Assembly (NCBI GenBank): GCA_019454875.1
Contig: JACFNL010000030.1
Span: 1 to 36,032, forward strand
DNA from: Candidatus Cloacimonadota bacterium
Lineage (GTDB): Bacteria; Muiribacteriota; UBA6191
Direction: 5' to 3'
Length of the DNA stretch: 36,032 bases
In this document: positions 26,553-34,885 of the stretch, piece by piece
Layout of the letters: every line of letters begins with the position of its first letter
Position numbering within the stretch: position 1 is the first letter of the stretch
Position numbers and translations under genes: made by a program
The notes under the pieces: model-generated
Database searches by the model: none
Told to the model about the DNA's origin: nothing
The model's input: only the letters and a program-made list of their open reading frames with translations

Positions 26553-27266
26553 ATGAACAAAAAATTGATTCTACTGATTATGATGCTTACAGTATCAGGG
26601 ATAAAAACCCAGGCATCCTGCGGCAGAAATCCCAATTGTTCCAAGGCGTTCTTGTATCCTGGTTATGATGTCATGTACTCACCAGAGGACTGGTGGTCTT
26701 TGGAAAAACATCCATCGGGAATTGATTCCATGTATATTGCACCAAGAAGATTTGAGGGAATGCGCAATCACTCAATGGCTGTTTCTCCTGAGCAGGTAGC
26801 AATTGTGTGGAATATGGCTGACTGTATGGCCAATGCTCCGGAGGTTGCCTATTCTCATGCAGCGGTTATTCATGACGATTTGGGAGAACCTCATCATATT
26901 CGTCTTGAGTGGGGCTCATGGTATGAGACTAAAAGTCGTGGATTAGGTTTTATCAACAAAAGGCAGCATGTTCATTATGTGAGAGCCACTATAGATAATC
27001 GTCTTCTATTTGTAGTAGATGATTATGTCGGTGATGGTCTTTATGAATATGAGGATTTTTTCAGGCTAGGAAACCGCAGCTTTCGCTTGACGGTGAACTT
27101 AAAATCCCGTCGCCACAACTTTGACTTTGCTTCGACACTTCTGGCATTTACTCCTTCAGTGACCGAAGGGAAGATGAAGGCTCCGGCTTCTCCTACCCCA
27201 AAGTCAAAAACTCCGACAGCTAAACCGAAGATGCAGGCTAAGGCTCTACCTAAACTGGAAAAATAG
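26553..27266 (+). CDS. Secreted protein of unknown function
   Basis: The product is about 237 residues from ATG 26553; a TTG three codons upstream is less likely. A signal peptide (MNKKLILLIMMLTVSGIKTQA) precedes a Cys pair (SCGRNPNCS) and a globular, aromatic-rich middle (DDLGEPHHIRLEWGSWYETK, VHYVRATIDNRLLFVVDDY). The tail is a disordered Lys/Pro/Ala/Thr-rich stretch (ASPTPKSKTPTAKPK). The middle has the alternating pattern of a beta-sandwich, but I cannot assign a family. It starts about 18 bases after the His/Cys-rich gene and is followed by a terminator, so the two are probably one unit. Confidence 0.78.
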   Translation: MNKKLILLIMMLTVSGIKTQASCGRNPNCSKAFLYPGYDVMYSPEDWWSLEKHPSGIDSMYIAPRRFEGMRNHSMAVSPEQVAIVWNMADCMANAPEVAYSHAAVIHDDLGEPHHIRLEWGSWYETKSRGLGFINKRQHVHYVRATIDNRLLFVVDDYVGDGLYEYEDFFRLGNRSFRLTVNLKSRRHNFDFASTLLAFTPSVTEGKMKAPASPTPKSKTPTAKPKMQAKALPKLEK

Positions 27267-27279
27267 TTATTGGAATTTG

Positions 27280-27312
27280 GCCCGGCTGGATTAATCTAGT
27301 CGGGCTTTTTTT
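27280..27312 (+). terminator. Rho-independent terminator after the secreted-protein pair
   Basis: An 8-bp stem (GCCCGGCT / AGTCGGGC, one G-U pair) is followed by seven T residues. The T run overlaps the stop codon of the convergent gene on the - strand. Confidence 0.85.
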
Positions 27313-27781
27313 ATTCTACCAGAATATCTGTACTCATAAGGGGTAGAAACTCTTCTCCGAATCTGCCTTTTTGTAATCTCAATCCCAGAGGGTCACTTGT
27401 TTTCTGATACACAAAATGGGATGGGATTCTGGCCCGGATTGTCATTGGCTCACCTTTTCCGGGTATGGCATCATATAGTTTGTCCCCATCAAGATGAGGG
27501 AAAAAATAGCCCTTGGTCTGGATTTTTTGCTGATCTGTATCATGCACAAATTCGACTTTGGCAGTGATCAAAAAATCCCCATCCTTAAGAACCAGTCCCA
27601 TGAACTCACATTCAACCAGAGTGATTTCTTCCTCTGGTTTTAAACCACGAATACAGTACAGAAACAGCCCAAGATCGGTAAAATAGCCATCACCTTCGGG
27701 TTTGGTCAGCATATTCTGAATCTGTCGGTGGCGAATGGCCTCCAGTGTACTAAACAGGGTATCAGCCTCGTTTTTCGACAT
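27311..27781 (-). CDS. Conserved-looking small protein downstream of MoxR
   Basis: The 156-residue protein has no signal peptide or membrane segment. It has a helical N-terminus (about 1-25) and then a beta-rich body (EEITLVECEFMGLVLKDGD, TIRARIPSHFVYQK). I recognise no domain. It overlaps the 3' end of the MoxR ATPase gene by 20 bases, so it is likely co-expressed with it. MoxR genes usually neighbour DUF58 and von Willebrand A proteins. Neither is present here, so this protein may be an unusual partner. Confidence 0.75.
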   Translation of the reverse strand: MSKNEADTLFSTLEAIRHRQIQNMLTKPEGDGYFTDLGLFLYCIRGLKPEEEITLVECEFMGLVLKDGDFLITAKVEFVHDTDQQKIQTKGYFFPHLDGDKLYDAIPGKGEPMTIRARIPSHFVYQKTSDPLGLRLQKGRFGEEFLPLMSTDILVE

Positions 27782-28724
27782 AGTCTATCACTTTATCAAT
27801 CAGCTCATCGGAACTTAACCCTTCGGCTTCTCCCTCAAAGTTAAGCAGGATACGGTGTCTGAAGGTAGGTTTGATCATTTTTAGAATATCATCTTTAGAC
27901 ACATGGCCATTAAAGTAGGCATGGGCCTTAGCAGAAAGAATCAGGCTTTGCAGACCTCTTGGTCCGACACCCCAGCCGATGTATTTTTTGGCAATGGGAG
28001 TGGCATCTGGTACAGAAGCCTGGGTTGCCCTAACCAGTTTACAGGCAAATTCAGTAAGATGGGAGGCTATGGGGACATCCCGGATATTGGTACGAATCAC
28101 CATAGTACTTTTAACATCCACTACCGGAAATACTTCAGCCTGTGCATTGGTAGTGGTTGTGTCTACAATCTGAATAAGGGTCTGTAAATCGGGGAATGGG
28201 ACATCAATTTTGAACAGGAATCGATCGAGCTGAGCTTCTGGTAGTTTGTAAGTCCCATCCATTTCCAGGGGATTTTGGGTGCCCATTACAAAAAAGGGCT
28301 GTTCCAGATGGTGGGATTTCCCGGCTATTGAAATGGAACCTTCTCCCATGGCTTCCAGCAGGGCTGACTGGGTCTTTGCTGTAGCGCGATTGATCTCATC
28401 GGCCAGAATCAGATTGGCAAACAGAGGCCCTTTTTGGAAGCGAAAGACCCGCTCCCCAGATTCAGTCTGATGAATGACTGTTGTTCCGATAATATCGGCT
28501 GGCATCAGATCGGGTGTGAACTGGATACGATTGAAGCGAATGTTAAGAATTTTCGAGATGGTTTTGACCAGAAGGGTTTTGCCAAGACCCGGCGCACCTT
28601 CGATAAGGACATGTCCACCACAAAAAAAGGCAATAATGACCTGCTCGATCATATCATCATTGCCCATGATTACTTTAGCGACTTCTTTCTTGATATTCTG
28701 AAATACAGCGGTTGGGTCGATCAT
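27762..28724 (-). CDS. MoxR-family AAA+ ATPase
   Basis: This 320-residue ATPase has Walker A GAPGLGKT (43-50), the MoxR block RIQFTPDLMPADIIGT, Walker B LILADEINRA (D109/E110) and the sensor segment MGTQNPLEMDGTYKLPEAQLDRFLFK (quoted in part). The C-terminal lid is present (VGPRGLQSLILSAKAHA). MoxR proteins act as chaperone-like ATPases in protein maturation, usually with vWA-domain clients. No vWA or DUF58 gene is adjacent. It is divergent from the HEAT-repeat lipoprotein gene. Confidence 0.95.
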   Translation of the reverse strand: MIDPTAVFQNIKKEVAKVIMGNDDMIEQVIIAFFCGGHVLIEGAPGLGKTLLVKTISKILNIRFNRIQFTPDLMPADIIGTTVIHQTESGERVFRFQKGPLFANLILADEINRATAKTQSALLEAMGEGSISIAGKSHHLEQPFFVMGTQNPLEMDGTYKLPEAQLDRFLFKIDVPFPDLQTLIQIVDTTTTNAQAEVFPVVDVKSTMVIRTNIRDVPIASHLTEFACKLVRATQASVPDATPIAKKYIGWGVGPRGLQSLILSAKAHAYFNGHVSKDDILKMIKPTFRHRILLNFEGEAEGLSSDELIDKVIDYVEKRG

Positions 28725-28754
28725 AAGGAATGCAGTATATCATTGCGGGCCAGT

Positions 28755-28782
28755 TTGATCCTCACTATGCATCTGTTATAAT
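28755..28782 (+). promoter_or_regulatory. Sigma-70-type promoter very close to the HEAT-lipoprotein start
   Basis: TTGATC (28755-28760), a 16-base spacer and a consensus TATAAT (28777-28782) are present. Transcription would begin near 28789, about five bases before the ATG at 28794. That implies a near-leaderless mRNA unless another promoter is used. Confidence 0.5.
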
Positions 28783-28793
28783 TGGGGCCGGGT

Positions 28794-29969
28794 ATGAAAA
28801 TTTCTAGGTTTATATTGCCAGTCGGGTTAAGTCTGGCCTTGTCAGGTTGCTCTGGTGGCCCATCTCCTTTTTCTGAGGAGCTGTATCAGGCTGAGGAGCA
28901 TCTGGTTCGTCTTGAGCTTGATCAGGCTCGCAAAGTACTGGCAGGTATCCGTCAGAGTTCTAATGAATTGCCGGAACGGTATTATCAGAATTCCATCCGT
29001 GTGCATCTGGCAGCTTTTGAATTTCAGCAGTCCCTGGCAGAGTTAAAACGCTGGCAACAGGCAACTGGGGTTCAAAGACCTAAGGAACGCACTAAAATTC
29101 TTTTAGCATGGCTGCGGCATTTTTCTGAATACACGGATCTTTCCATTCGCTTTGAAGCCCTGAAGGCACTTGGTGAGATGAGGGATCAGTCTTCAAAAGA
29201 CATCCTGATGCAAAATTTTGAATACCCTTCGCGCACAGTACGAATTGTCGTCTGTTATGCCATGGCCCTTTTAGGAGACAAGGAAAGGGCCCTGACTTAT
29301 CTGATGGAGCGAGCCCGATACGGTTCCCTGAAACAAAGGGCCTTATCTGCCCTTTTTCTGGCGGAACTCAAAGATGTTGCACTTATTCCCGTGTATCGCT
29401 CCTTTCTTGAGGATCCCGAAAACTCCATTCGCTCCATTGGAGCTACTGTTCTGGCTGATTTACGGGCTACAGAGGCCAAATCAGCCCTTACAAAAATCTT
29501 GAAAGAGACATTGGATCCGAGAATGAAAATGACTATGGCACATGCTCTAGTCCGTCTCGGTGATGATCAGTATATGAGAATTATTGAGGAGTTGAGAAAC
29601 AATCACCTGTTCAAACTGGATGCAGAACTTTTACTTTACGATTTAGGCAGAACGGGCCTTGAGGACTCTGTTTTGGCTCGATTGGATGAACTCGATGCGG
29701 AAAGCCGCTTTGTGTTTATGCGTTCCATGATTCGGCATGGCAGGCAGGACAAGGTCAGGGAACTTTTATCTGAAAAGCTCGGGAGTCTTACCGGTACAGC
29801 TTTTGAGAAAAAGATGGAACTTGAGCTGATGGCTCTGGTAGGCACGGCAGAAGATCTGGATAAACTTGAGGTCCATATGAGTTCCCCGTTTGAGGAAGTC
29901 AAGGTAGTTGCCGTCAAGACCTGGTGGCAGATTCAGGAAAGACTGAATTCTTCCAGGGAAGCCATCTAA
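28794..29969 (+). CDS. HEAT-repeat lipoprotein
   Basis: The product is about 391 residues. The signal peptide has a lipobox (LALSGC, Cys at 19), so it is a membrane-anchored lipoprotein. A Glu/Leu-rich helical region is followed by HEAT-like helical repeats (about 110-280: FEALKALGEMRDQSSKDIL, VRIVVCYAMALLGDKERAL, RALSALFLAELKDVALIP, IRSIGATVLADLRATEA). Such repeats act as protein-binding scaffolds in the periplasm. Start ATG 28794 is chosen because it begins the signal peptide; a TTG four codons earlier is in frame. It diverges from moxR. Confidence 0.85.
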   Translation: MKISRFILPVGLSLALSGCSGGPSPFSEELYQAEEHLVRLELDQARKVLAGIRQSSNELPERYYQNSIRVHLAAFEFQQSLAELKRWQQATGVQRPKERTKILLAWLRHFSEYTDLSIRFEALKALGEMRDQSSKDILMQNFEYPSRTVRIVVCYAMALLGDKERALTYLMERARYGSLKQRALSALFLAELKDVALIPVYRSFLEDPENSIRSIGATVLADLRATEAKSALTKILKETLDPRMKMTMAHALVRLGDDQYMRIIEELRNNHLFKLDAELLLYDLGRTGLEDSVLARLDELDAESRFVFMRSMIRHGRQDKVRELLSEKLGSLTGTAFEKKMELELMALVGTAEDLDKLEVHMSSPFEEVKVVAVKTWWQIQERLNSSREAI

Positions 29970-29995
29970 TTTTTAAACCAGACAGAACCCAACAA

Positions 29996-30184
29996 TCAGG
30001 CAAACAGGTCAATGATTTGACCCAGGTTTTCATCTACGGCCTGGATTGCCTTAGCCGAAGCCTTGGCTTCAAGACTAGCTTCCATACCAAGGGTTATACT
30101 CTGTAGGGGGTTACTGCTGGCATAGCTGGCAGCCATATTTAATTTTGAGGTGGCGGACTTTATGCCGCAATCAATTCCAGACAT
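29996..30184 (-). CDS. Small Ala-rich helical protein, weakly YjfB-like
   Basis: The open frame encodes 62 residues and starts 12 bases after the stop of the upstream Gln-rich gene, in the same direction. The sequence is helical and Ala/Ser-rich and ends AVDENLGQIIDLFA. The final NLGxxIDxxA resembles the C-terminal motif of small YjfB-like putative motility proteins (such as LGGSLDLKA). That similarity is weak and from memory. There is no clear ribosome-binding site, so it could be coupled to the gene before it or be spurious. Confidence 0.45.
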   Translation of the reverse strand: MSGIDCGIKSATSKLNMAASYASSNPLQSITLGMEASLEAKASAKAIQAVDENLGQIIDLFA

Positions 30185-30196
30185 AAAATTATGGTA

Positions 30197-31399
30197 TCAG
30201 TTGCCAGATTGAATGCCAAGTCTTTGGACCAGTTGGGGAAACTTTTTTAATACAAGCTGGTGGCGAACCTCATCAGGGTTTTGTCCTTGAAGGCTTGTTC
30301 CGTGTAAGGGGCTCCCACCGGTATACATAGTTCCAAAAGGATCACCAAACTGATTAAGTCCCTGCTGGGCCAAAAATTTATCAATCTCAAATTTCTGGGC
30401 ATTGGATATACGGTATTGGGTTATGGCAACTCCGCTTTGGCCCCCAGTAGCCTGAGTTGCCTGCTGAAGAAAGGAGCCGTTGCTGGCATAAAGAAAAACT
30501 CTTTCCTGCCCAATTCCCTGACCGGTAACTCCTGCCACAGTCTTAACCACAATCTGTAACTGTCCATTCTCTAAAGTAGTCTTGGATACAATTTCCACCT
30601 GAACCTGATTGCCCATCAGTGGGTTTTGCTGAATTTCATGGCGAAATCTCTGTACTGCATCGGTAGCAGCGTTGTTTAAGGCCTGCTGCTGAAAATTGAC
30701 CACATTTAAAGGTCTTCCCTGCTGGTAACCGCCCCCATAAGGAGGATAACTCATGCCATAGGCACCGTATCCCTGTTGCATGTGGGGATAACCGGCCTGA
30801 TAACCCATCCCCATCATGGGCCCACCCATAAATGGCTGCTGGCCAAAAGGTGGCTGCATCCAGCCATAACCGTTTTGCATGGGCTGCTGATAAAACTGGC
30901 TTCCCTGATTGGGCTGTGGATTGTAGGTGGTTTCCCATGGATTGGCCGAGGCATTGCGGGTAGGTTGTCCACCAACGGTAGGAACCTGATTGATATAAGC
31001 CTGTGGATGATTGATAGACATGACAGGCTGGCCTTCAAGAACATAGGTGTCTGTGCCATAACCTCTTTGATAGGGTGAATCAAGGTAAGGTGAGTTATTG
31101 GTGGGATTCAGAACTGGTCCACGATAAAAATAGGTATCCCTGTAGATATTAGAATTGTTTTTGTCGGCACCAGCAACTGTGTTTCCGGGGGCCTGAGATG
31201 CGGCAGACCCACTGAGCTGCGAGGTCAGCCGGTTGATTTCTTCACGGATGCGGTTTCGTTCAGCTTCAGAAGTTGCCTGAGACAGTGCCTGGGTTTTAAC
31301 CATAATCTCTCGTTCAATGTTGGCTCGATTGGTGGCAAACAGAGAGGAAGTAATTCCTAATCCCAGACAAAATGCAATTCCAGTTAAGTTGTGTTTCAT
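30197..31399 (-). CDS. Secreted Gln/Pro/Gly/Tyr/Met-rich protein
   Basis: The product is about 400 residues from ATG 31399, which has GAGG six bases upstream; the frame extends to 31444 without support. A signal peptide (about 1-22) precedes a helical segment (IEREIMVKTQALSQ, ERNRIREEINRLTSQ). A disordered Gln/Pro/Gly/Tyr-rich tract follows (about 150-232, with QQPFMGGPMMGMGYQ, YGAYGMSYPPYGGGYQQG). The C-terminal domain is ordered (about 250-340: QVQVEIVSKTTLENGQLQIVVKTVAG). The style of the low-complexity tract resembles the GMP-rich protein at 10785-12356. It is divergent from a large lipoprotein gene. Function is unknown; a surface or matrix role is inference. Confidence 0.8.
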   Translation of the reverse strand: MKHNLTGIAFCLGLGITSSLFATNRANIEREIMVKTQALSQATSEAERNRIREEINRLTSQLSGSAASQAPGNTVAGADKNNSNIYRDTYFYRGPVLNPTNNSPYLDSPYQRGYGTDTYVLEGQPVMSINHPQAYINQVPTVGGQPTRNASANPWETTYNPQPNQGSQFYQQPMQNGYGWMQPPFGQQPFMGGPMMGMGYQAGYPHMQQGYGAYGMSYPPYGGGYQQGRPLNVVNFQQQALNNAATDAVQRFRHEIQQNPLMGNQVQVEIVSKTTLENGQLQIVVKTVAGVTGQGIGQERVFLYASNGSFLQQATQATGGQSGVAITQYRISNAQKFEIDKFLAQQGLNQFGDPFGTMYTGGSPLHGTSLQGQNPDEVRHQLVLKKFPQLVQRLGIQSGN

Positions 31400-31467
31400 C
31401 AGAAGCCTCACAAGTTCGCAACGAGTAGCGTAAACAGTTCCCACTCAAAATACGATAGTCAGGATGA

Positions 31468-31485
31468 TAAGTTGCGTTCAACTTA
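31468..31485. promoter_or_regulatory. Inverted repeat in the divergent intergenic region
   Basis: TAAGTTG and CAACTTA form a perfect 7-bp inverted repeat around CGTT, nine bases upstream of the ATG at 31495 and between two divergent genes. It could bind a regulator or form a hairpin at the ribosome-binding region. Confidence 0.4.
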
Positions 31486-31494
31486 CAAAAAACT

Positions 31495-33360
31495 ATGGAA
31501 AATATGCGAATTGTCGCTGTTCTGGCACTATCAGCCATTTTAGTCTTTTTTTCCGGTTGTACCGGAGCGACTCCGCCTATCCCGGATCCTGTGCCCGGAC
31601 AAGTAACAGGCAGTATTCTTGATACTACAAACAAGGCTGTCAATCAGGCTGATGTGCGCCTGGAAAATACGATCTGTCTTAGAAATCAACGGTGCCGTTC
31701 TGCCATTACAGATACAAGTGGCAAGTTTCAGTTTCCTCTGGCTGATGTGGGATTGTTTGATTTAGTGGCCGAAAAGACCTTGAGTGGTATTCCCCATGCC
31801 GCTCGAATCCGTCATCTGAACATTCAGGGTGAATCCCTGGTGGCCCGTGATTTACAGATGCGTCCTGTGGGAAGTATTGATGGTTTTGTCAAACTGGAAG
31901 GTTATACCAATCATTCCGGAGTGCTCGTGCAGTTGATCGGTACCAACCAATCCGTAACGACCACGGCAGGAGGGTATTTTAAGTTCAACAATGTGGCCTA
32001 TACCTATCGTGATACAGCAAGAAACATCACTTATGTGTACCAGATTCAGTTTGCCCGTGATGGTTTTGGACTTAGAACCGTTGACAATATTGAGGTATTT
32101 GCCAATAACAATACAAGAATTGTAGTGAATCGTGATCCTGAGGGCATGGTGATTCCTGATTCGGATACCATGATTTTAAGAAGCCTTGATCCATCTGGCA
32201 CAGGAGACATTGAGGGTACTGTTCTTTTAGAGGCCAGAACCGGAGCGGAAGGCTCAGAGATTGAACTTTTAGGAACGGCTTTGCCTGTTATCAAAATTGT
32301 TTCGGACAATTCAACAGAAAACTCTTTCAAGTTTCAGGGTGTGCCAGTAGGTACCTACAGTGTGGAGGTTCGGCATCCGGATTATGTAACCCAAAGAGTC
32401 AATGTTGCCTTGAGCCAGGGGCAAAACAGGGTTGAAACCAGTATTTCACTGACCAATGTAACCCATTTTGCCTCGTATCAGAAGGCCTGGGATCTGGTGT
32501 TGTCCCCCGGTGGGCATCAAATTGCCTATGTCAAAGACATGCCCTCGGATACCAGAGCCAACCGTGAGATTTATCTGATGGATAATTTCGGTAACAACTA
32601 TGACAGAAGAATAACCACGGAGGCCAAGGCAGCCAATGAAGACCGTGGTATGAGCTGGTCATGGGACGGCAAATATCTGCTATTTGTAGAAAAGAACGAA
32701 AATTCCATCAACCAGTTTTATCGTCTGGTAAGTGTATCATCCAGCGGGGGGTTTATTACTCCGCTCACTCCTTATATTTCTGATGTGATGCAGCCCGCAT
32801 TTGAGCCCCGGGGGATGCGGCTGGCCTATCTGAAGTTCGATACTGTTGGGCAGATAGCCCTTGCCACTCTTGTGTCCAAACCTTCGGGTCTGGCTTTAGA
32901 AAATGAAACCCTGGTCTTGTCGGAACGCAACTCACAGATTGGTCGCAATCAGTATAGTTCCATGGAGTTTGGTTTAAACGATCGGCTTCTGTTCACCCGG
33001 GATGCTAATTTTGTGGATCTGGAGTCCGAAGTGGGCACATTTACCGTTCCGGCTTCAGCCAATGGAAACGCCTTATTGAAGTTTAAGGTGTTTGGCTCCA
33101 CCTCTGCCAATGCAGCCACCTTTAACCCGGACAATTCCAAAATTGCCTACAGTGTTTCCCCGGATCACGAAACACCCACAACCCCAAGAGGGACCTACAT
33201 GGCAAATATCGACGGCTCAGGCAAACAAAGAATATCCCTGGCCTGGGGAAGGGCCCTGCAGATCTCACCGGATATGAGCCACATCTATTACATAGATCAA
33301 AGATCCAGCTGGTTAAGACGCATCGGCACCGTAATAATTCCAGAACGATGGCGTAAATAA
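31495..33360 (+). CDS. Large lipoprotein: carboxypeptidase-regulatory domains plus TolB-like propeller
   Basis: The 621-residue protein has a lipobox (VFFSGC) after a short signal peptide. Residues about 35-120, 120-210 and 235-320 are carboxypeptidase-regulatory-like beta-sandwiches (GSILDTTNKAVNQADVRLEN, FKFQGVPVGTYSVEVRHPDY, IDGFVKLEGYTNHSGVLVQL). Residues about 325-620 are TolB/PD40-like propeller repeats (LSPGGHQIAYVKDMP, MSWSWDGKYLLFVEK, FNPDNSKIAYSVSPD, ISPDMSHIYYIDQRS). No catalytic site is visible. It is an envelope-anchored scaffold, perhaps a surface or peptidoglycan-associated binding protein. An internal ATG at 31504 is an alternative start. It stands alone downstream of an inverted repeat. 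Confidence 0.88.
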   Translation: MENMRIVAVLALSAILVFFSGCTGATPPIPDPVPGQVTGSILDTTNKAVNQADVRLENTICLRNQRCRSAITDTSGKFQFPLADVGLFDLVAEKTLSGIPHAARIRHLNIQGESLVARDLQMRPVGSIDGFVKLEGYTNHSGVLVQLIGTNQSVTTTAGGYFKFNNVAYTYRDTARNITYVYQIQFARDGFGLRTVDNIEVFANNNTRIVVNRDPEGMVIPDSDTMILRSLDPSGTGDIEGTVLLEARTGAEGSEIELLGTALPVIKIVSDNSTENSFKFQGVPVGTYSVEVRHPDYVTQRVNVALSQGQNRVETSISLTNVTHFASYQKAWDLVLSPGGHQIAYVKDMPSDTRANREIYLMDNFGNNYDRRITTEAKAANEDRGMSWSWDGKYLLFVEKNENSINQFYRLVSVSSSGGFITPLTPYISDVMQPAFEPRGMRLAYLKFDTVGQIALATLVSKPSGLALENETLVLSERNSQIGRNQYSSMEFGLNDRLLFTRDANFVDLESEVGTFTVPASANGNALLKFKVFGSTSANAATFNPDNSKIAYSVSPDHETPTTPRGTYMANIDGSGKQRISLAWGRALQISPDMSHIYYIDQRSSWLRRIGTVIIPERWRK

Positions 33361-33387
33361 CCACTTATGTTTTGACAATTTTTAGAG

Positions 33388-34323
33388 TCAACCAAGAACA
33401 GTATCAAGAATCATCATCAGGGCAAACCCAAGCATCAGCCCGATGGTAGCCACGGTCTGGTGTCCATTTCTGTGTGTCTCAGGAATCACTTCATGGGACA
33501 CCACAAAAATCATGGCCCCGGCAGCCAGGCCAAGACCGATTGGATAGGCGATAGCCAGTCCAGTACCCAGGCTCACCCCAATCAAGGCCCCCAGTGGTTC
33601 CATAGCTCCGGTCAGAAGGGCAACCAGCACGGAATTTTTTGGACTTGCTCCAATGGCTCTAAGAGTCAGGGCAACCGTCAGTCCTTCTGGAACATTCTGA
33701 ATCGCAATGGCCGATGTCAGTGGTATTCCTACGCTAAAATCCTCCTGAGACAGACTGACCCCGATAGCCATACCTTCAGGCAGATTGTGAAGGGCAATGG
33801 CAAAAACAAAAAGCCACATAGGATTTAGGTTTTGATGTCCCGGGCCGCAGGGCCCACTGAATTCATGATGGTGGGGCATAAATGTATCCAGGCCCAGCAT
33901 TAAAATTACTCCAAGTCCCATACCAAAAACCACGACCATTGAGGCCAGAGCTGGAGTGGATACAATTTTTACCGATGCCTCCAGGCCAGGCAGGATCAGG
34001 GAGAATGCCGAGGCAGCAAGCATCATGCCAGCGGCAAATCCTAGAAGGATATCTTCCAGTTTCTGAGGAATACTTTTAATAAACAGGGCTGGCAATGCCC
34101 CAAGACCAGTGCTTACAAAACCAATCAATCCACCAGTCATGCCCACTAAAAAGGCCGCAGTCACCTGATTGGTGGCAATCATATAAACAGATTGGGCCAA
34201 TAGCCAGCCAACACCTGCTGTCGATACCAGAAGAAAAAAGGCCGTCCATCGATTGTAGCGGGCGCAGTCCACGATCAGGGTTTTTATGGAACTATTTTGC
34301 TCTGCTGGTTGCATTTCGCTCAC
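33388..34323 (-). CDS. ZIP family divalent metal transporter
   Basis: The 311-residue polytopic protein has the two ZIP metal-site helices: HNLPEGMAIGVSLSQ and SAIAIQNVPEGLTVAL, and a His-rich loop (FMPHHHEFSGPCGPGHQ). The family imports Zn, Fe or Mn across the inner membrane; the exact metal cannot be read. The first start is GTG at 34323, overlapping the pyrophosphatase stop (TAGTG). An ATG at 34314 is an alternative. It is third in a DUF423-ppa-ZIP operon. Confidence 0.9.
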   Translation of the reverse strand: MSEMQPAEQNSSIKTLIVDCARYNRWTAFFLLVSTAGVGWLLAQSVYMIATNQVTAAFLVGMTGGLIGFVSTGLGALPALFIKSIPQKLEDILLGFAAGMMLAASAFSLILPGLEASVKIVSTPALASMVVVFGMGLGVILMLGLDTFMPHHHEFSGPCGPGHQNLNPMWLFVFAIALHNLPEGMAIGVSLSQEDFSVGIPLTSAIAIQNVPEGLTVALTLRAIGASPKNSVLVALLTGAMEPLGALIGVSLGTGLAIAYPIGLGLAAGAMIFVVSHEVIPETHRNGHQTVATIGLMLGFALMMILDTVLG

Positions 34324-34868
34324 TATTTCAATTTAAGGCTCTGCTTTGGCATTTTCTGATAAAGAAGCAGACTTTCTTCCAGTGCATTTTTGGCAGATTC
34401 CCGGCCCTTCATTTCCATGACGGTCACCTTTTTGCCCTGTAGTTCCTTGTAGGTTTCCAGAAAGTGCCTTAACTCCCGTAAGGTGTGCGCTGGAATGTCC
34501 TCAAGGTCACGGTATTCATCAAAACGGGGATCCCCTGTGTACACGGAAAGAAGTTTGTCATCACCTTCAAAATTATCTTCCATGCGGATGATTCCAATAA
34601 TTCTGGTCTGCACAATGGTCATTGGGACAATTGGAAAGGAGCCGAGTATAAAGATATCCATTGGGTCATTATCATGCCAGAGCGTTTTAGGAATAAACCC
34701 ATAGTCGGCCGGATAGTGAACAGCGGAATACAAAACCCGATCCATTTTAAGAAGTCCCGTTTCCTTGTCAATTTCATATTTGACTTGAGAACCCTTGGAA
34801 ATTTCAATAATTGCCTTGGATTCTCCCGCTTGATTCACTTCAGGATCTATGTCGTGCCATGGATGCAT
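34323..34868 (-). CDS. ppa: Soluble inorganic pyrophosphatase (family I)
   Basis: The 181-residue enzyme has the family I core: IIEISKGSQVKYEIDKETG, DRVLYSAVHYPADYGFIPKT, the metal-binding HDNDPMDIFIL, VYTGDPRFDEYRDLEDIP and a C-terminal helical segment. It hydrolyses pyrophosphate to two phosphates in the cytoplasm and so drives biosynthetic reactions. The start at 34868 has GGAGG eight bases upstream; an upstream extension to 34919 overlaps the DUF423 gene and lacks support. It lies in an operon with DUF423 and the ZIP transporter. Confidence 0.95.
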   Translation of the reverse strand: MHPWHDIDPEVNQAGESKAIIEISKGSQVKYEIDKETGLLKMDRVLYSAVHYPADYGFIPKTLWHDNDPMDIFILGSFPIVPMTIVQTRIIGIIRMEDNFEGDDKLLSVYTGDPRFDEYRDLEDIPAHTLRELRHFLETYKELQGKKVTVMEMKGRESAKNALEESLLLYQKMPKQSLKLK

Positions 34869-34885
34869 ATACCTAACCTCCAAAT

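Noticed and set aside
33372-33391. TTGAC/GTCAA hairpin as a terminator between the convergent lipoprotein and ZIP genes
   Set aside because: The stem is only five bases with a long loop and no T run.
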